DNA of 26,462 bases from CALVGQ01 sp964369385 (lineage in GTDB: Bacteria > Bacillota_I > Bacilli_A > Erysipelotrichales > Erysipelotrichaceae), in the NCBI GenBank assembly GCA_964369385.1, contig CAYJEY010000024.1, positions 1-26,462 of the forward strand, in the 5' to 3' direction. The notes below the pieces were generated by a model. That model searched no databases. It saw only the letters and a program-made list of their open reading frames with translations, and was not told the DNA's origin. Positions 14,785 through 23,585 of this stretch are shown here, piece by piece (the first letter of the stretch is position 1; each line of letters starts with the position of its first letter). A program made the translations under genes and the position numbers.

Positions 14785-15467
14785 AAACAATTTTAATTAC
14801 TGGGGCAAGTGATGGTATTGGTAAACAACTCGCCCTACAACTACAAAGTGATGATGTACAACTCATTCTTTGTGGACGCTCTCAAGAAAAACTTGAAAAT
14901 GTACTACAACAGCTCAAATGCCCTGCATTTGGCTATGCTTTTGATATGTGCGACTTAGAAGCACGCACTCATTTTTTAAATGAGATAAGACAAAATCATC
15001 AAAAGATTGATGTGTTTCTTAATAATGCTGGTGCAAATACTGCCCGAGGTACAATCGCTACAATTGATTTAAACGACTTCAACTATATGATGGAGTTAAA
15101 TTGTAGTGCACCACTTCAATTAATTCAAGGGATTTATCCACTGATGAAACAGCACAATGAAGGTCATATTATCAATGTATTAAGCACATGTTGTCGCTTT
15201 ATCAACGAAAACATCGGTGCCTATACCGCAAGTAAAATGGCCATGGAAGCGGTGAGTAAAACACTTACTAAGGAAGCCTTGCAAGACAATATTCGTGTTA
15301 CTAGTTTTTATCCAGGTGGTGTAGATACTCACTTTCGCTCGCAATCACGTCCAGACTACTTAACAGTAGAGGATGTAGCAACACTACTACACCAACTAAT
15401 CAACACCCCCAAAGCAGCTCATATTCAAGAGTTTGTTGTTAGACCTCAAGTTGAACGAAACTTCTAA
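14781..15467 (+). CDS. Short-chain dehydrogenase/reductase (SDR)
   Basis: 228 residues, classical SDR. NAD(P)-binding TGASDGIG at residues 8-15 (with CGRS following beta 2, favouring NADPH), NNAG at 81-84, and the catalytic set Ser135, Tyr148, Lys152 in the YTASK motif. PGGVDTHF follows. It overlaps the preceding membrane protein gene by four bases, indicating coexpression with the glycosyltransferases. It might modify a sugar or lipid used by them, but SDR substrates cannot be read from sequence. The ribosome site AAAGGAGAAAAAGTAA lies within the upstream gene. Confidence 0.9.
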   Translation: MKTILITGASDGIGKQLALQLQSDDVQLILCGRSQEKLENVLQQLKCPAFGYAFDMCDLEARTHFLNEIRQNHQKIDVFLNNAGANTARGTIATIDLNDFNYMMELNCSAPLQLIQGIYPLMKQHNEGHIINVLSTCCRFINENIGAYTASKMAMEAVSKTLTKEALQDNIRVTSFYPGGVDTHFRSQSRPDYLTVEDVATLLHQLINTPKAAHIQEFVVRPQVERNF

Positions 15468-15494
15468 TTTTATTTGCAATTTTTCTTGACTTAG

Positions 15495-15500
15495 TATAAT
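15495..15500 (+). promoter_or_regulatory. Possible promoter of the formate/nitrite transporter gene
   Basis: TATAAT stands 32 bases before the start codon; TTTGCA lies 16 bases upstream of it. A TTGACT at 15486-15491 lacks a well-placed -10, so the exact promoter is uncertain. Confidence 0.4.
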
Positions 15501-15532
15501 ATTTTAAAGGTTATTATATTAAAGGAGATATT

Positions 15533-16300
15533 ATGTTTTTTGAAGAAATTGAAGCATTAAATCAAATGGCCATTAAAAAGGCTAAAGTTGTAAAAGAACA
15601 TGCACTTGGTTACTTCCTATCAGCTGCAATGGCTGGTATCTACATCTCACTTGCTGTTGCATTTGTTTATACAGTTGGTGGATTATTTCTTGATTCAGCA
15701 TTCGCTGGGACAAAGATTATCATGGGGATTGGATTTAGTGTTGCATTAAGTTTAATTATATTTGCTGGATCTGAGCTATTCACAAGTAATGCTATGGTTA
15801 TGGCAGTGGGTGCTTGGAACAAAGTAGTAAAACCATCAGATGCAATAAAAGTATGGACATTATGCTGGCTAGGGAACTTAGCAGGATCAATCGTTTTAGC
15901 CTTATTATTTTATTACTCTGGTCTACAAGATGGTGCAACAGGTTACTACATGGCAAAAATTGCAGAAGTGAAGACAACTTTACCTGTGATTGAAATTTTC
16001 ATTCGTGGTATTCTATGTAATATTATCGTATGTGCTACTTGTTGGACAGTTTATCGTATGAAAACAGAATCAGGAAAACTGATTATTGTATTTTGGGGAA
16101 TCTTCGCATTCTTCGTTTCTGGTTTTGAACATAGCATTGCAAATATGAGTTTATTCATAGGAGCACTACTTACACCAAATGATTATACAATCACAATTGC
16201 TGGTGTATTGACAAACTTAGGTGTTGCCACAATTGCCAATTTAGTTGGTGGAATTATTTTCTTTGCTTTACCTTACCAAATGATTGCGAAGAAAAAATAA
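15533..16300 (+). CDS. Formate/nitrite transporter family channel (FNT)
   Basis: 255 residues with six membrane helices and the FNT fold: an amino-terminal amphipathic helix, AAMAGIYISLAVAF in helix 1, the broken-helix motif FAGSELFTSNAMVMAVG, WLGNLAGS, GILCNIIVCATCW and the conserved pore histidine in SGFEHSIANM. FNT channels (FocA, NirC and relatives) conduct small monocarboxylates or similar anions such as formate and nitrite. The substrate cannot be chosen from sequence, though formate fits a fermenter. The ribosome site AAAGGAG precedes the ATG. It is a single gene ending at a strong terminator. Confidence 0.92.
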   Translation: MFFEEIEALNQMAIKKAKVVKEHALGYFLSAAMAGIYISLAVAFVYTVGGLFLDSAFAGTKIIMGIGFSVALSLIIFAGSELFTSNAMVMAVGAWNKVVKPSDAIKVWTLCWLGNLAGSIVLALLFYYSGLQDGATGYYMAKIAEVKTTLPVIEIFIRGILCNIIVCATCWTVYRMKTESGKLIIVFWGIFAFFVSGFEHSIANMSLFIGALLTPNDYTITIAGVLTNLGVATIANLVGGIIFFALPYQMIAKKK

Positions 16301-16311
16301 ATATTATAATT

Positions 16312-16336
16312 GAAGGTGAAAACCTTCTTTTTTTTT
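16312..16336 (+). terminator. Intrinsic terminator of the FNT gene
   Basis: GAAGGT/ACCTTC, a perfect 6-bp stem capped by a GAAA tetraloop and followed by nine T residues. Confidence 0.9.
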
Positions 16337-16339
16337 ACG

Positions 16340-16370
16340 AAAACAGACGGCTTTTTTAGCCGTCTGTTTT
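16340..16370 (-). terminator. Terminator of pheST, bidirectional in form
   Basis: AAAACAGACGGCT and AGCCGTCTGTTTT form a perfect 13-bp stem with a 5-base T loop. It immediately follows the pheT stop on the minus strand, where AAAA/TTTT flanks let it act in both directions, and backs up the convergent FNT terminator. Confidence 0.9.
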
Positions 16371-18764
16371 TTATGCTCGTAAAATTGCATTTGTTTCTTT
16401 TTCAAGTTTATTTAAAACTTGTTGATGAACTTCATTAATTTCTTGTTCAGTCAGTGTATGGTCCGCAGATTGATATGTAATTGTAATGGCTACAGATTTT
16501 GTACCCGCTTGAACATGCTCTCCTTGATACACATCAAACACTTCAATATCTGTTACTAATCGTTTTCCATTTGTCTTAATTACTTTTAATAGCTTCGCTG
16601 CTTCTAAGTTCTCATCTACCACAAGGGCAATATCGCGACGAACTGCTGGGAAGCGATTGATTGAAGTAAACTTCACTTTCGAAGGTTTACTATCTACAAG
16701 AAGATCTAAATTTATTTCCGCAATAACTGCAGGTGTAACTCCCCATTTTTTCACTACTGTTGGATGTACATCTCCAATGATTCCTAACACTTGATTTCCA
16801 AGTTTAACTACTGCACTGCGATAAGGATGGAATGTATTTGTGTCCACTGTATTCACTTCAAATGAAATGCGCTCACTCGCAAAACCTAAATTTTCAAGCA
16901 CTATCATTAATGCACCTTTTGCCGTATAGAAATCTGTTTTGACATCTAATCCCTGAAGTCGATTTGATTGCAGGGATTGAGATAGAACGTAGGCAAATCG
17001 TTCTTGTTGTAATCCTTGTGCATATACCATTGAAATTTCAAAGGCATTAAAATTTGTGTTTTTGTGATTTTGATTATGAGCCAAACACTCAAGTAAGCTA
17101 CCCGAAAGCGATGTACGTACGTGTTTTCGTTCTTCACTCATTGGTGAAGCAAGCGACACTGGTTGCCCCATCGGCATTACCGCATTAGCTATATTGTCAT
17201 CAGACACAAGCGTATATGTCAACACTTCACTCAACCCAAGTCCACTTAATAATTCACGCACTTTACGACGTGTATTTTGACGCGGAGTTAAACTACCTAC
17301 CGTTGCTTCCATCAATGGAAGCGTTGTAGGTAAATCATCAAATCCAAGCATACGAATAACTTCTTCATCGATATCTTCACGAATTGAAATATCAGTACGA
17401 TAACTTGGCACAGTACAGTGGAATGTATCCCCATCCACTTGTGGATTGAATTCAAGAGCAGACAATACCTCAGTTACCTGAGACATTGTGAAGTCTGTCC
17501 CTAGTAAAGTATTTAAATGTGTTATCGTTTCACTTACAACCTTTGGTGTATAGTTTATACTTCCAAATTCCACGTTTTCTTCAAAGCCATCCGCTTGTGC
17601 TAATTCAATAAGTAACTGAACACTGCGATCCACTGCTTTCTTTTGAGAAAGAGGTTCTAGCCCCTTCATAAAACGTGCTGCTGCTTCGGTATGTAAGCTA
17701 ACTCGACGCGCAGTATTGCGAATTGATGCAGAATCAAAGGCTGCAGCTTCAATAAAAATTCCAGTTGTAGATTCATCAATCTTTGATTCGTCTCCACCCA
17801 TAACACCAGCAATTCCCGTTGCTACTCCATTTGTCGTAATGAGTAAATCGCCCGTTTGAATTTGGTATTCAATTCCATCAAGGGCTGTTAAAGTTACCTC
17901 TTGATTATCTACCACAGTAATTTCTTGTTTCGCTAATTTGTTTAAATCATAAAAATGAAGAGGTTGTCCAGTTTCAATCATGACATAGTTTGAAATATCG
18001 ACGACATTGTTGATTGACTTAACACCATACGCTTGTAAAGCATGAACTAACCACTTAGGCGAAGGTCCAACCTTAATGTGATTAACTACTTTCCCTAAGA
18101 AATATGGACATTTTTCACTCGTACTATTTACCACAAAATTTGATTTTGTGCCAATTTCAGATGCTCCAGTGCATGTAGGCCATGTTGCAGTAGTTCTAAG
18201 TAAAGCCGCCACTTCTTTAGCTACATTCCACATTGCATTACAATCTGCACGATTTGGTGTAAGTCCAATATCTAAGATTACATCATCAAGCCCAAGTAAC
18301 TCCAATACGTTTGTCGCACCAACTTCAACTTCATCCTCAAATACATAGATTCCATCTAACTGTTCTTGTGTTTGTTGCTTCTTATCAACACCTAACTCAC
18401 TTAAGCTGCAAATCATTCCTTGAGAATCTACACCACGAACTTTTGCAGGCTTAATTTCAAATCCTCCAGCAAGCACTGCACCAATTTTAGATACAATTAC
18501 TTTTTGGCCTGCTTCAACATTTGGCGCACCACATACAATATTTAAGACTTCATCTTTAACATCTACTGTTGTTACATGCAAATGATCTGAATCAGGATGC
18601 ATCTCACATGTTAACACATGTCCAACTACTAAGTTTGTTCCTGTTGCTAATGTTTCAATTGCCTCTACTTCAAGACCTGCAACAGTTAATTTACTTGCCA
18701 GTTCTTGAGGCGTCACTTGACTTACATCAACATACTGTTTTAACCAATTATAACTTACTCTCAT
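16371..18764 (-). CDS. pheT: Phenylalanyl-tRNA synthetase beta subunit
   Basis: 797 residues, full family length. Order: tRNA-binding OB domain (NLVVGHVLTCEMHPDSDHLHV, near 43-63), B3/B4 editing region (EIGTKSNFVVNS onwards), B5 domain (about 400-475), the inactive synthetase-like core (RRKVRELLSGLGLSEVLTYT near 495) and the carboxy-terminal anticodon-binding ferredoxin-like domain (FTSINRFPAVRRDIALVVDE to the end). With PheS it forms the alpha2-beta2 enzyme that charges tRNA-Phe and edits mischarged tyrosine. It follows pheS by 14 bases and shares its T-box leader. Confidence 0.97.
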   Translation of the reverse strand: MRVSYNWLKQYVDVSQVTPQELASKLTVAGLEVEAIETLATGTNLVVGHVLTCEMHPDSDHLHVTTVDVKDEVLNIVCGAPNVEAGQKVIVSKIGAVLAGGFEIKPAKVRGVDSQGMICSLSELGVDKKQQTQEQLDGIYVFEDEVEVGATNVLELLGLDDVILDIGLTPNRADCNAMWNVAKEVAALLRTTATWPTCTGASEIGTKSNFVVNSTSEKCPYFLGKVVNHIKVGPSPKWLVHALQAYGVKSINNVVDISNYVMIETGQPLHFYDLNKLAKQEITVVDNQEVTLTALDGIEYQIQTGDLLITTNGVATGIAGVMGGDESKIDESTTGIFIEAAAFDSASIRNTARRVSLHTEAAARFMKGLEPLSQKKAVDRSVQLLIELAQADGFEENVEFGSINYTPKVVSETITHLNTLLGTDFTMSQVTEVLSALEFNPQVDGDTFHCTVPSYRTDISIREDIDEEVIRMLGFDDLPTTLPLMEATVGSLTPRQNTRRKVRELLSGLGLSEVLTYTLVSDDNIANAVMPMGQPVSLASPMSEERKHVRTSLSGSLLECLAHNQNHKNTNFNAFEISMVYAQGLQQERFAYVLSQSLQSNRLQGLDVKTDFYTAKGALMIVLENLGFASERISFEVNTVDTNTFHPYRSAVVKLGNQVLGIIGDVHPTVVKKWGVTPAVIAEINLDLLVDSKPSKVKFTSINRFPAVRRDIALVVDENLEAAKLLKVIKTNGKRLVTDIEVFDVYQGEHVQAGTKSVAITITYQSADHTLTEQEINEVHQQVLNKLEKETNAILRA

Positions 18765-18778
18765 TTTCTACACCTCTT

Positions 18779-19813
18779 CTAGTCGAAACGAGTGAACGAT
18801 TTTAAGAATCGTGCATCATTTACATAAAAATTACGAATATCATCAATACCATATTTCAACATTGCTACACGCTCAACACCTAAGCCAAACGCAAATCCTG
18901 AACATTTTGTTGCATCAAAACCAGCCATTTCAAGTACATTAGGATGCACCATTCCAGCACCAAGTACTTCAATCCATCCAGTTCCTTTACATACGCTACA
19001 ACCTTTACCACCACAAATATGGCAACTTACATCTACTTCAACACTTGGTTCAGTAAACTGGAAATAACTTGGTCTAAAACGCAATTCGCGTCCTTCTCCA
19101 AATAAACGATTAGCCATAAATAATAACGTTCCTTTTAAATCAGAAAGAGTTATTTTTTCTGCCACTACCAAACCTTCAGCTTGAACAAATTGATGAGAAT
19201 GAGTCGCATCATCATCATCTCTACGATACACTTTACCTGGACAAATAACTTTAATTGGCAATTGTCCTTGAGCTTTTTCTAATTCACGCATTTGAATCGC
19301 CGTCGTATGTGTTCGAAGTAAAACTTCTGGGTTGATATAAAAAGTATCTTGCATATCACGAGCAGGATGGTTTTGAGGAATATTAGCACGCTCAAAGTTG
19401 TATAAATCAAGCTCAACCTCAGGCCCCTCAGCAACCGTATACCCCATCCCAATAAATAAGTTTTCAATCTCTTGAGAAACCAGTGTTAAAGGATGAAGTG
19501 TTCCTTTTTTAAATGTCGTTCCTTGAAGTGTCACATCTATTTTTTCTGATTCCATTTTTTGAATCATTGCTTCTTCTTCTAATTTCACCATTTTTTCATC
19601 AATAGCTGCTCCAATCGCTTGCTTACATGCATTTACTTCCGCACCAAACTTTGGTTTTTCTTCTGGTGATAAATCTTTCATTAATGTCATTAGTGATTGT
19701 ACAGGACCCTTTTTCCCCATGTAATTCACTTTGATTTGTTGTAGACCTGCAACATCATTACAATTTGCAATTTCGTTGAGTGCTTCTTGTTTTACCAAAC
19801 TAATTTTTTCCAT
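18779..19813 (-). CDS. pheS: Phenylalanyl-tRNA synthetase alpha subunit
   Basis: 344 residues. An amino-terminal coiled coil (MEKISLVKQEALNEI...) is followed by the class II catalytic core: HPLTLVSQEIENLFIGMGY, motif 2 region (KVICPGKVYRRDDDDATHSHQFVQAEGLVV), the Cys-rich CHICGGKGCSVCKGTGW usual in Bacillota, and motif 3 GLGVERVAMLKYGIDDIR. The enzyme activates phenylalanine and attaches it to tRNA-Phe. The ATG at 19813, after AAGGAGAATTGT, is the start; upstream codons overlap the T-box terminator. Expression is controlled by the T-box leader. Confidence 0.97.
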   Translation of the reverse strand: MEKISLVKQEALNEIANCNDVAGLQQIKVNYMGKKGPVQSLMTLMKDLSPEEKPKFGAEVNACKQAIGAAIDEKMVKLEEEAMIQKMESEKIDVTLQGTTFKKGTLHPLTLVSQEIENLFIGMGYTVAEGPEVELDLYNFERANIPQNHPARDMQDTFYINPEVLLRTHTTAIQMRELEKAQGQLPIKVICPGKVYRRDDDDATHSHQFVQAEGLVVAEKITLSDLKGTLLFMANRLFGEGRELRFRPSYFQFTEPSVEVDVSCHICGGKGCSVCKGTGWIEVLGAGMVHPNVLEMAGFDATKCSGFAFGLGVERVAMLKYGIDDIRNFYVNDARFLKSFTRFD

Positions 19814-19829
19814 ACAATTCTCCTTCTTG

Positions 19830-20055
19830 AAAATAAAAAAAGCCATTCCATAGCAGGAACGACTAGCGCGGTACCATCCTGATTTACTCTATAAAAGAGT
19901 ACACCTTCATTCTTAATAACGGTAGAAACCGGGGATCATTACTCCCACTATAAAGGTGAATTCATTTATCTTCATGATAGAAAACTTCCAGCTTCTGTTT
20001 TCCTCTCTAAATCACTAGTGTTAAATTACTACTCCATTAATCATATCGCTTTACA
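19830..20055 (-). ncRNA. T-box leader of pheST (tRNA-Phe responsive)
   Basis: This fills the 370-base gap before pheS. Minus-strand landmarks in order: an AGAGAG-containing Stem I strand, a GAAGCTGGAAG block, a candidate specifier loop with TTC (Phe) at 19958-19960 followed by A, a GTGGGAG strand, the T-box core GGATGGTACCGCG near 19866-19878, and the leader terminator. Uncharged tRNA-Phe pairs with the specifier and the T-box to form the antiterminator and let transcription proceed. Boundaries are approximate. Confidence 0.92.
19835..19863 (-). terminator. Regulated terminator of the pheST T-box
   Basis: GTCGTTCC/GGAATGGC (8 bp with G-U pairs), 6-base loop TGCTAT, then seven T residues. It follows directly after the T-box core, so antiterminator formation would exclude it. 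Confidence 0.85.
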
Positions 20056-20060
20056 AAATG

Positions 20061-20089
20061 ATTATAGCCTAGAATACACAGATTGCCAA
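20061..20089 (-). promoter_or_regulatory. pheST promoter
   Basis: Minus strand: -35 TTGGCA (20084-20089), 17-base spacer, -10 TATAAT (20061-20066). It gives a leader of about 240 bases, as expected for a T-box operon. Confidence 0.85.
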
Positions 20090-20130
20090 GTTTTTTCGAT
20101 TTTTGTTACTCACATTTAACTTCAATGAGC

Positions 20131-20136
20131 TATAAT
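20131..20136 (+). promoter_or_regulatory. Candidate -10 of the FIST-EAL gene
   Basis: TATAAT at 20131-20136, 52 bases before the start codon and divergent from the pheS promoter. No convincing -35 is visible, so the gene may need an activator or be weakly expressed. Confidence 0.4.
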
Positions 20137-20187
20137 TGTATTGTTTAATTCAAAACTAAGTGGCAACAATCTATAAGAGGTGGACAA

Positions 20188-22704
20188 ATGAATAGAAAAA
20201 CTTATATGGTAGATCAGTTTTCTCAGTTGTATGAACAAATAAAAAAAGACCAATTAGATTGCAATCTAAACTATTGCATTCGTATTTTTACCTCTTCTTT
20301 AGCAAAAGCAGAATCAATAGCTCTTGCAAAGCAGATAAAGCAACATTTTCGTAACAGTACAATACTTGGAGCTACATCATGTAAGTCCATCCTCTTTAAT
20401 GGTACACAAGAAGAGCGAAAAACAATGGTTATCTTTGAAAGCTATAAGCAGTCGACAATTCATGCTTTATTTTTAGATTATCATCAGTACACCAATGAAC
20501 AATTAGCTCAGGAATTTCATCAGTTTTTTATCCAAATCCCCAATATTGAAACATCAGCAATTCACACTCTTTTTAGTGAAGGCTATCATGAAATATTCGA
20601 GTTCGTAAGTTCTATCAATCAGTATAGCCCTATTTTAAAACTTGTCGGTGGAGTTTGTGGAATTGAAAAACAAGGTTTCCATGGTTACGTTTTCAATGAA
20701 TATGGTGCAAGTGAGCACAGTGTTATGGCATATGCTATATGTGGTCAACACACCTCTCATTTCATCAATAGTGCAACTTCAATGGAAGTCATATCAAGTC
20801 CTGTTCAAATTACAAAATCAAATGGTGTTTACATTCATGAAATAGAACATCAAGATGCAATAACTTGGATGGATAACTTTCTATTCACAAAGCAAGATGG
20901 TACATATTATGAAGAGAAGGATCGCATTGACCGCAATGACATTTTGACTCATTTCCCACTTTTAGTTCAAGATGATCATTTAAGTAGTCGAATTACTTCT
21001 TTTGACTACATCAATAATACATTAACATTGAATAAATCACATTTACCACCAAGCACATATGTTAGGATAGGTTATTTAAATGCAACTAAAACTATGCAAG
21101 AGGGACTTCACTTATGTGAACGCATGTTGAATGAACCCATTGATGCCCTTTTTGTTTATTCATGCTTCTTACGCATGGAATTCTTTCAAAACTGCTCAGA
21201 TTGGGAAATTTCAACAATCGCAAAACACAATCCATGTGGAATTTACTTGTTAGGTGAAATCGCAAATATTGATGAAAAAAACTACTACTATAATGCAGCT
21301 TTTGTTCTAAGTGGATTTAGTGAAAGTGATCATTTATGTATTCCAAGTTTAGCAACTTTAGAAAATCTTGTCGCCATACAAGAAAATCCACTCTATACTC
21401 AAATTGCCAAACATAAAGGAAAAGCCTATTTAAGACAGAGTCAAAAGCAGGTTTCTTCGCAATATAATGAAGTTGATACTTCAAATAAGTATATTGATCT
21501 TCAACTCAATTTAGCTAATGCATTTCAGTACGAAGAAGACCGCACAAAACTAAATTTTGATAAAATTATTTTATGTGAAAACATGAGTGCTGATTCTGCT
21601 ATTGTCGCTTTCAGTGATCAAGAGTACTATACCTTCGCCCAAGAATGCATTCAAAAGTTCCATCAGTTCTTTAAACAACATCATGTTGGTCAGCACATTG
21701 CATGTTATTCAATTAACTATAAGTCAATCATATTTGCGGCAAATGACAGTATCCCCCTCGAACAATTCATTGAAATTGCTCAAGACTTCCATACAGCATA
21801 CGAATACATGACATGCCCGACGATTGGAATTTCGTTTGTGCTTCGCAACATCGTCGCCTATGGCGGTGGAAATATGATTGAAGCTGCTTTAAATTTTCTC
21901 TTAAGCCACAAAGATCAACAAGATAACTTCTTCATCTGTGATACTAAAACTGCCTTAAATCACAGCATAACAGACGATACACAAACAATACAATTGCTCA
22001 TTCGGGCAATCAAAGAACACCGCATCATCCCGTTTTATCAAGGACTGAGAAATAATCAAACAGGGAAAATCGATAAATATGAAGCACTTATGCGCATTGT
22101 AGAAGAAGACGGAACAATTCATTCTCCTGGAACTTTTCTTGATGTGGCTAAACGATACAAGCTTTATAAACAAATAAGTCAATTGATGGTGGAACAAGTC
22201 CTTCATGATTCGCTGCAATGTGACTTTGATATAAGTTTAAATATTTCACTCTATGATATTCAATCTTCTTCATTTCGCACAAAGCTTATTCAAATGCTAA
22301 AAAAACACCCAAACCCACAACGTATTACAATTGAGTTTGTAGAAACAGAAAATCTACAAAACTTCGATTTGATTCATGAGTTTATCGGACAACTTCGCCA
22401 AGTCGGAGCAAAAATTGCCATTGATGACTTTGGTTCAGGTTATTCTACATTTACATCACTCACAGCACTCTATCCTGACTACATCAAAATTGATGGAAGT
22501 ATCATCCATGACATTCATTTATCACAGTCTCGTATTATTGTGTTAAAAAGCATCCAATTCCTAGCAGAGCAAATTGGCGCAAAGACAATTGCAGAATTTG
22601 TTGAAAATCAAGAAATTCAAAATATCATTGAGCAATATAATATTCCTTATTCTCAAGGTTATTTATATGCAAAACCGCTCCCTCTAATCAAAATTATCAA
22701 GTAA
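20188..22704 (+). CDS. FIST sensor, degenerate GGDEF and EAL-domain c-di-GMP phosphodiesterase
   Basis: 838 residues, soluble. A FIST_N-like domain (about 20-210: STILGATSCKSILFNG, LVGGVCG) and FIST_C-like domain (about 210-400: STYVRIGYLNA, GIYLLGEIANI) form a probable small-ligand sensor. Residues about 440-600 look like a GGDEF domain that has lost its catalytic loop. The EAL domain (605-838) keeps EAL with Arg (632-636), Asn685, Glu716/Glu719, DDFGSG (746-751), Lys767, Glu803 and QG (823-824), so it should hydrolyse c-di-GMP. The ribosome site GAGGTGGACAA precedes the ATG. No diguanylate cyclase or c-di-GMP target is in the window. The FIST call rests on remembered patterns. Confidence 0.87.
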   Translation: MNRKTYMVDQFSQLYEQIKKDQLDCNLNYCIRIFTSSLAKAESIALAKQIKQHFRNSTILGATSCKSILFNGTQEERKTMVIFESYKQSTIHALFLDYHQYTNEQLAQEFHQFFIQIPNIETSAIHTLFSEGYHEIFEFVSSINQYSPILKLVGGVCGIEKQGFHGYVFNEYGASEHSVMAYAICGQHTSHFINSATSMEVISSPVQITKSNGVYIHEIEHQDAITWMDNFLFTKQDGTYYEEKDRIDRNDILTHFPLLVQDDHLSSRITSFDYINNTLTLNKSHLPPSTYVRIGYLNATKTMQEGLHLCERMLNEPIDALFVYSCFLRMEFFQNCSDWEISTIAKHNPCGIYLLGEIANIDEKNYYYNAAFVLSGFSESDHLCIPSLATLENLVAIQENPLYTQIAKHKGKAYLRQSQKQVSSQYNEVDTSNKYIDLQLNLANAFQYEEDRTKLNFDKIILCENMSADSAIVAFSDQEYYTFAQECIQKFHQFFKQHHVGQHIACYSINYKSIIFAANDSIPLEQFIEIAQDFHTAYEYMTCPTIGISFVLRNIVAYGGGNMIEAALNFLLSHKDQQDNFFICDTKTALNHSITDDTQTIQLLIRAIKEHRIIPFYQGLRNNQTGKIDKYEALMRIVEEDGTIHSPGTFLDVAKRYKLYKQISQLMVEQVLHDSLQCDFDISLNISLYDIQSSSFRTKLIQMLKKHPNPQRITIEFVETENLQNFDLIHEFIGQLRQVGAKIAIDDFGSGYSTFTSLTALYPDYIKIDGSIIHDIHLSQSRIIVLKSIQFLAEQIGAKTIAEFVENQEIQNIIEQYNIPYSQGYLYAKPLPLIKIIK

Positions 22705-22744
22705 AAAAATAACATCTTCATCATGCTGAAGATGTTATTTTTTT
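22703..22744. terminator. Bidirectional terminator between the EAL gene and murI
   Basis: AATAACATCTTC and GAAGATGTTATT form a perfect 12-bp stem with an 8-base loop, flanked by A and T runs on the two sides. The murI stop codon lies inside the stem, and the EAL stop abuts it. Confidence 0.92.
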
Positions 22745-23514
22745 ACAATTTTGTTTAGTCTACTCAAATACTTACCATATCTAAACAGACGTTCTTTATC
22801 ACTTACAATGCGCCCTGATTCAATAATAGTTATTTTCTGCGGTTCATATGATTCCATATCTAACCTACGTATTTCATTTATCATATGCTTAACGACACCC
22901 TCTGTTCCATCAATAAACTGTAAAGGATGACTTATCACTTGAACAAACGACGGCACGAAATATTTGAAGTGTGTACATCCCAATACAACAGACTGAACTT
23001 CATTTACATTTAGATGATTAAAGCTCTCTTTTAAATAATCTACCACAAGCTCATCATCAAATTTAAATTCTTCCGCCCAACTTACTAGTTGTGATAATGC
23101 AACCAATTCTACACGTTGATTTACATCATATGTTTTCAAAAGACGTTGCAGACGTCCACCCTGAATCGTATTAACTGTTGCAACAGTTAATATTTTGCCT
23201 TCAGGAGCTTCTTCAATAGCTTTTTTTACAGCAGGTTCCATCCCCAATATTGGAATATCAAATAAACTTCGCACATGCTCTATCGCAGCACTCGTTGCAG
23301 TATTGCAGGCAATCACTACAAGTTGTGCTCCTCGATCAATCAAACAGTTTATCGCTGAAACTGTAAATTCAATGACCTCTTGCTGATTTTTCTCTCCATA
23401 AGGGACATGATCTATATCAGCATAATAAAGATAATGGTTGTTTGGATATTGTTTTAATGCGTAATGTAAAACACTTAATCCTCCCACGCCAGAATCAAAA
23501 AACCCAATTTTCAT
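22735..23514 (-). CDS. murI: Glutamate racemase
   Basis: 259 residues. MKIGFFDSGVGGLSVL (Asp7, Ser8), VVIACNTATSAA with catalytic Cys70, and VVLGCTHFKYF with catalytic Cys180 and the following Thr-His. It converts L-glutamate to D-glutamate for peptidoglycan. The start is the ATG at 23514: the ribosome site GGGGTGAT contains the alternative GTG at 23523. The segment after the first half, LTVATVNTIQGG, spans a perfect DNA palindrome. It has its own -10 and ends in the shared bidirectional terminator. Confidence 0.96.
   Translation of the reverse strand: MKIGFFDSGVGGLSVLHYALKQYPNNHYLYYADIDHVPYGEKNQQEVIEFTVSAINCLIDRGAQLVVIACNTATSAAIEHVRSLFDIPILGMEPAVKKAIEEAPEGKILTVATVNTIQGGRLQRLLKTYDVNQRVELVALSQLVSWAEEFKFDDELVVDYLKESFNHLNVNEVQSVVLGCTHFKYFVPSFVQVISHPLQFIDGTEGVVKHMINEIRRLDMESYEPQKITIIESGRIVSDKERLFRYGKYLSRLNKIVKK
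23169..23192. repeat. Perfect 24-bp palindrome inside murI
   Basis: TATTAACTGTTG is followed immediately by its exact reverse complement, with no central gap. It encodes part of the LTVATVN stretch. Confidence 0.95.
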
Positions 23515-23536
23515 CGAAATCACCCCTAACTCTTCT

Positions 23537-23542
23537 ATTATA
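23537..23542 (-). promoter_or_regulatory. Candidate -10 of murI
   Basis: The minus-strand TATAAT lies about 23 bases before the murI ATG; the -35 (ATTCAA at 17 bases) is poor. The gap to the upstream bioY stop is only 71 bases. Confidence 0.5.
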
Positions 23543-23585
23543 CAACTTCACTTTTGTTTTGAATACAAGTGGTGTAAAAATCTGT

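Noticed and set aside
17312..17331. Inverted repeat GCTTCCAT/ATGGAAGC in pheT
   Set aside because: Only 8 bp and inside a conserved gene; not distinctive.
20900..22000. Active diguanylate cyclase within the FIST-EAL protein
   Set aside because: No GGDEF or GGEEF motif in the expected position; the domain looks degenerate.
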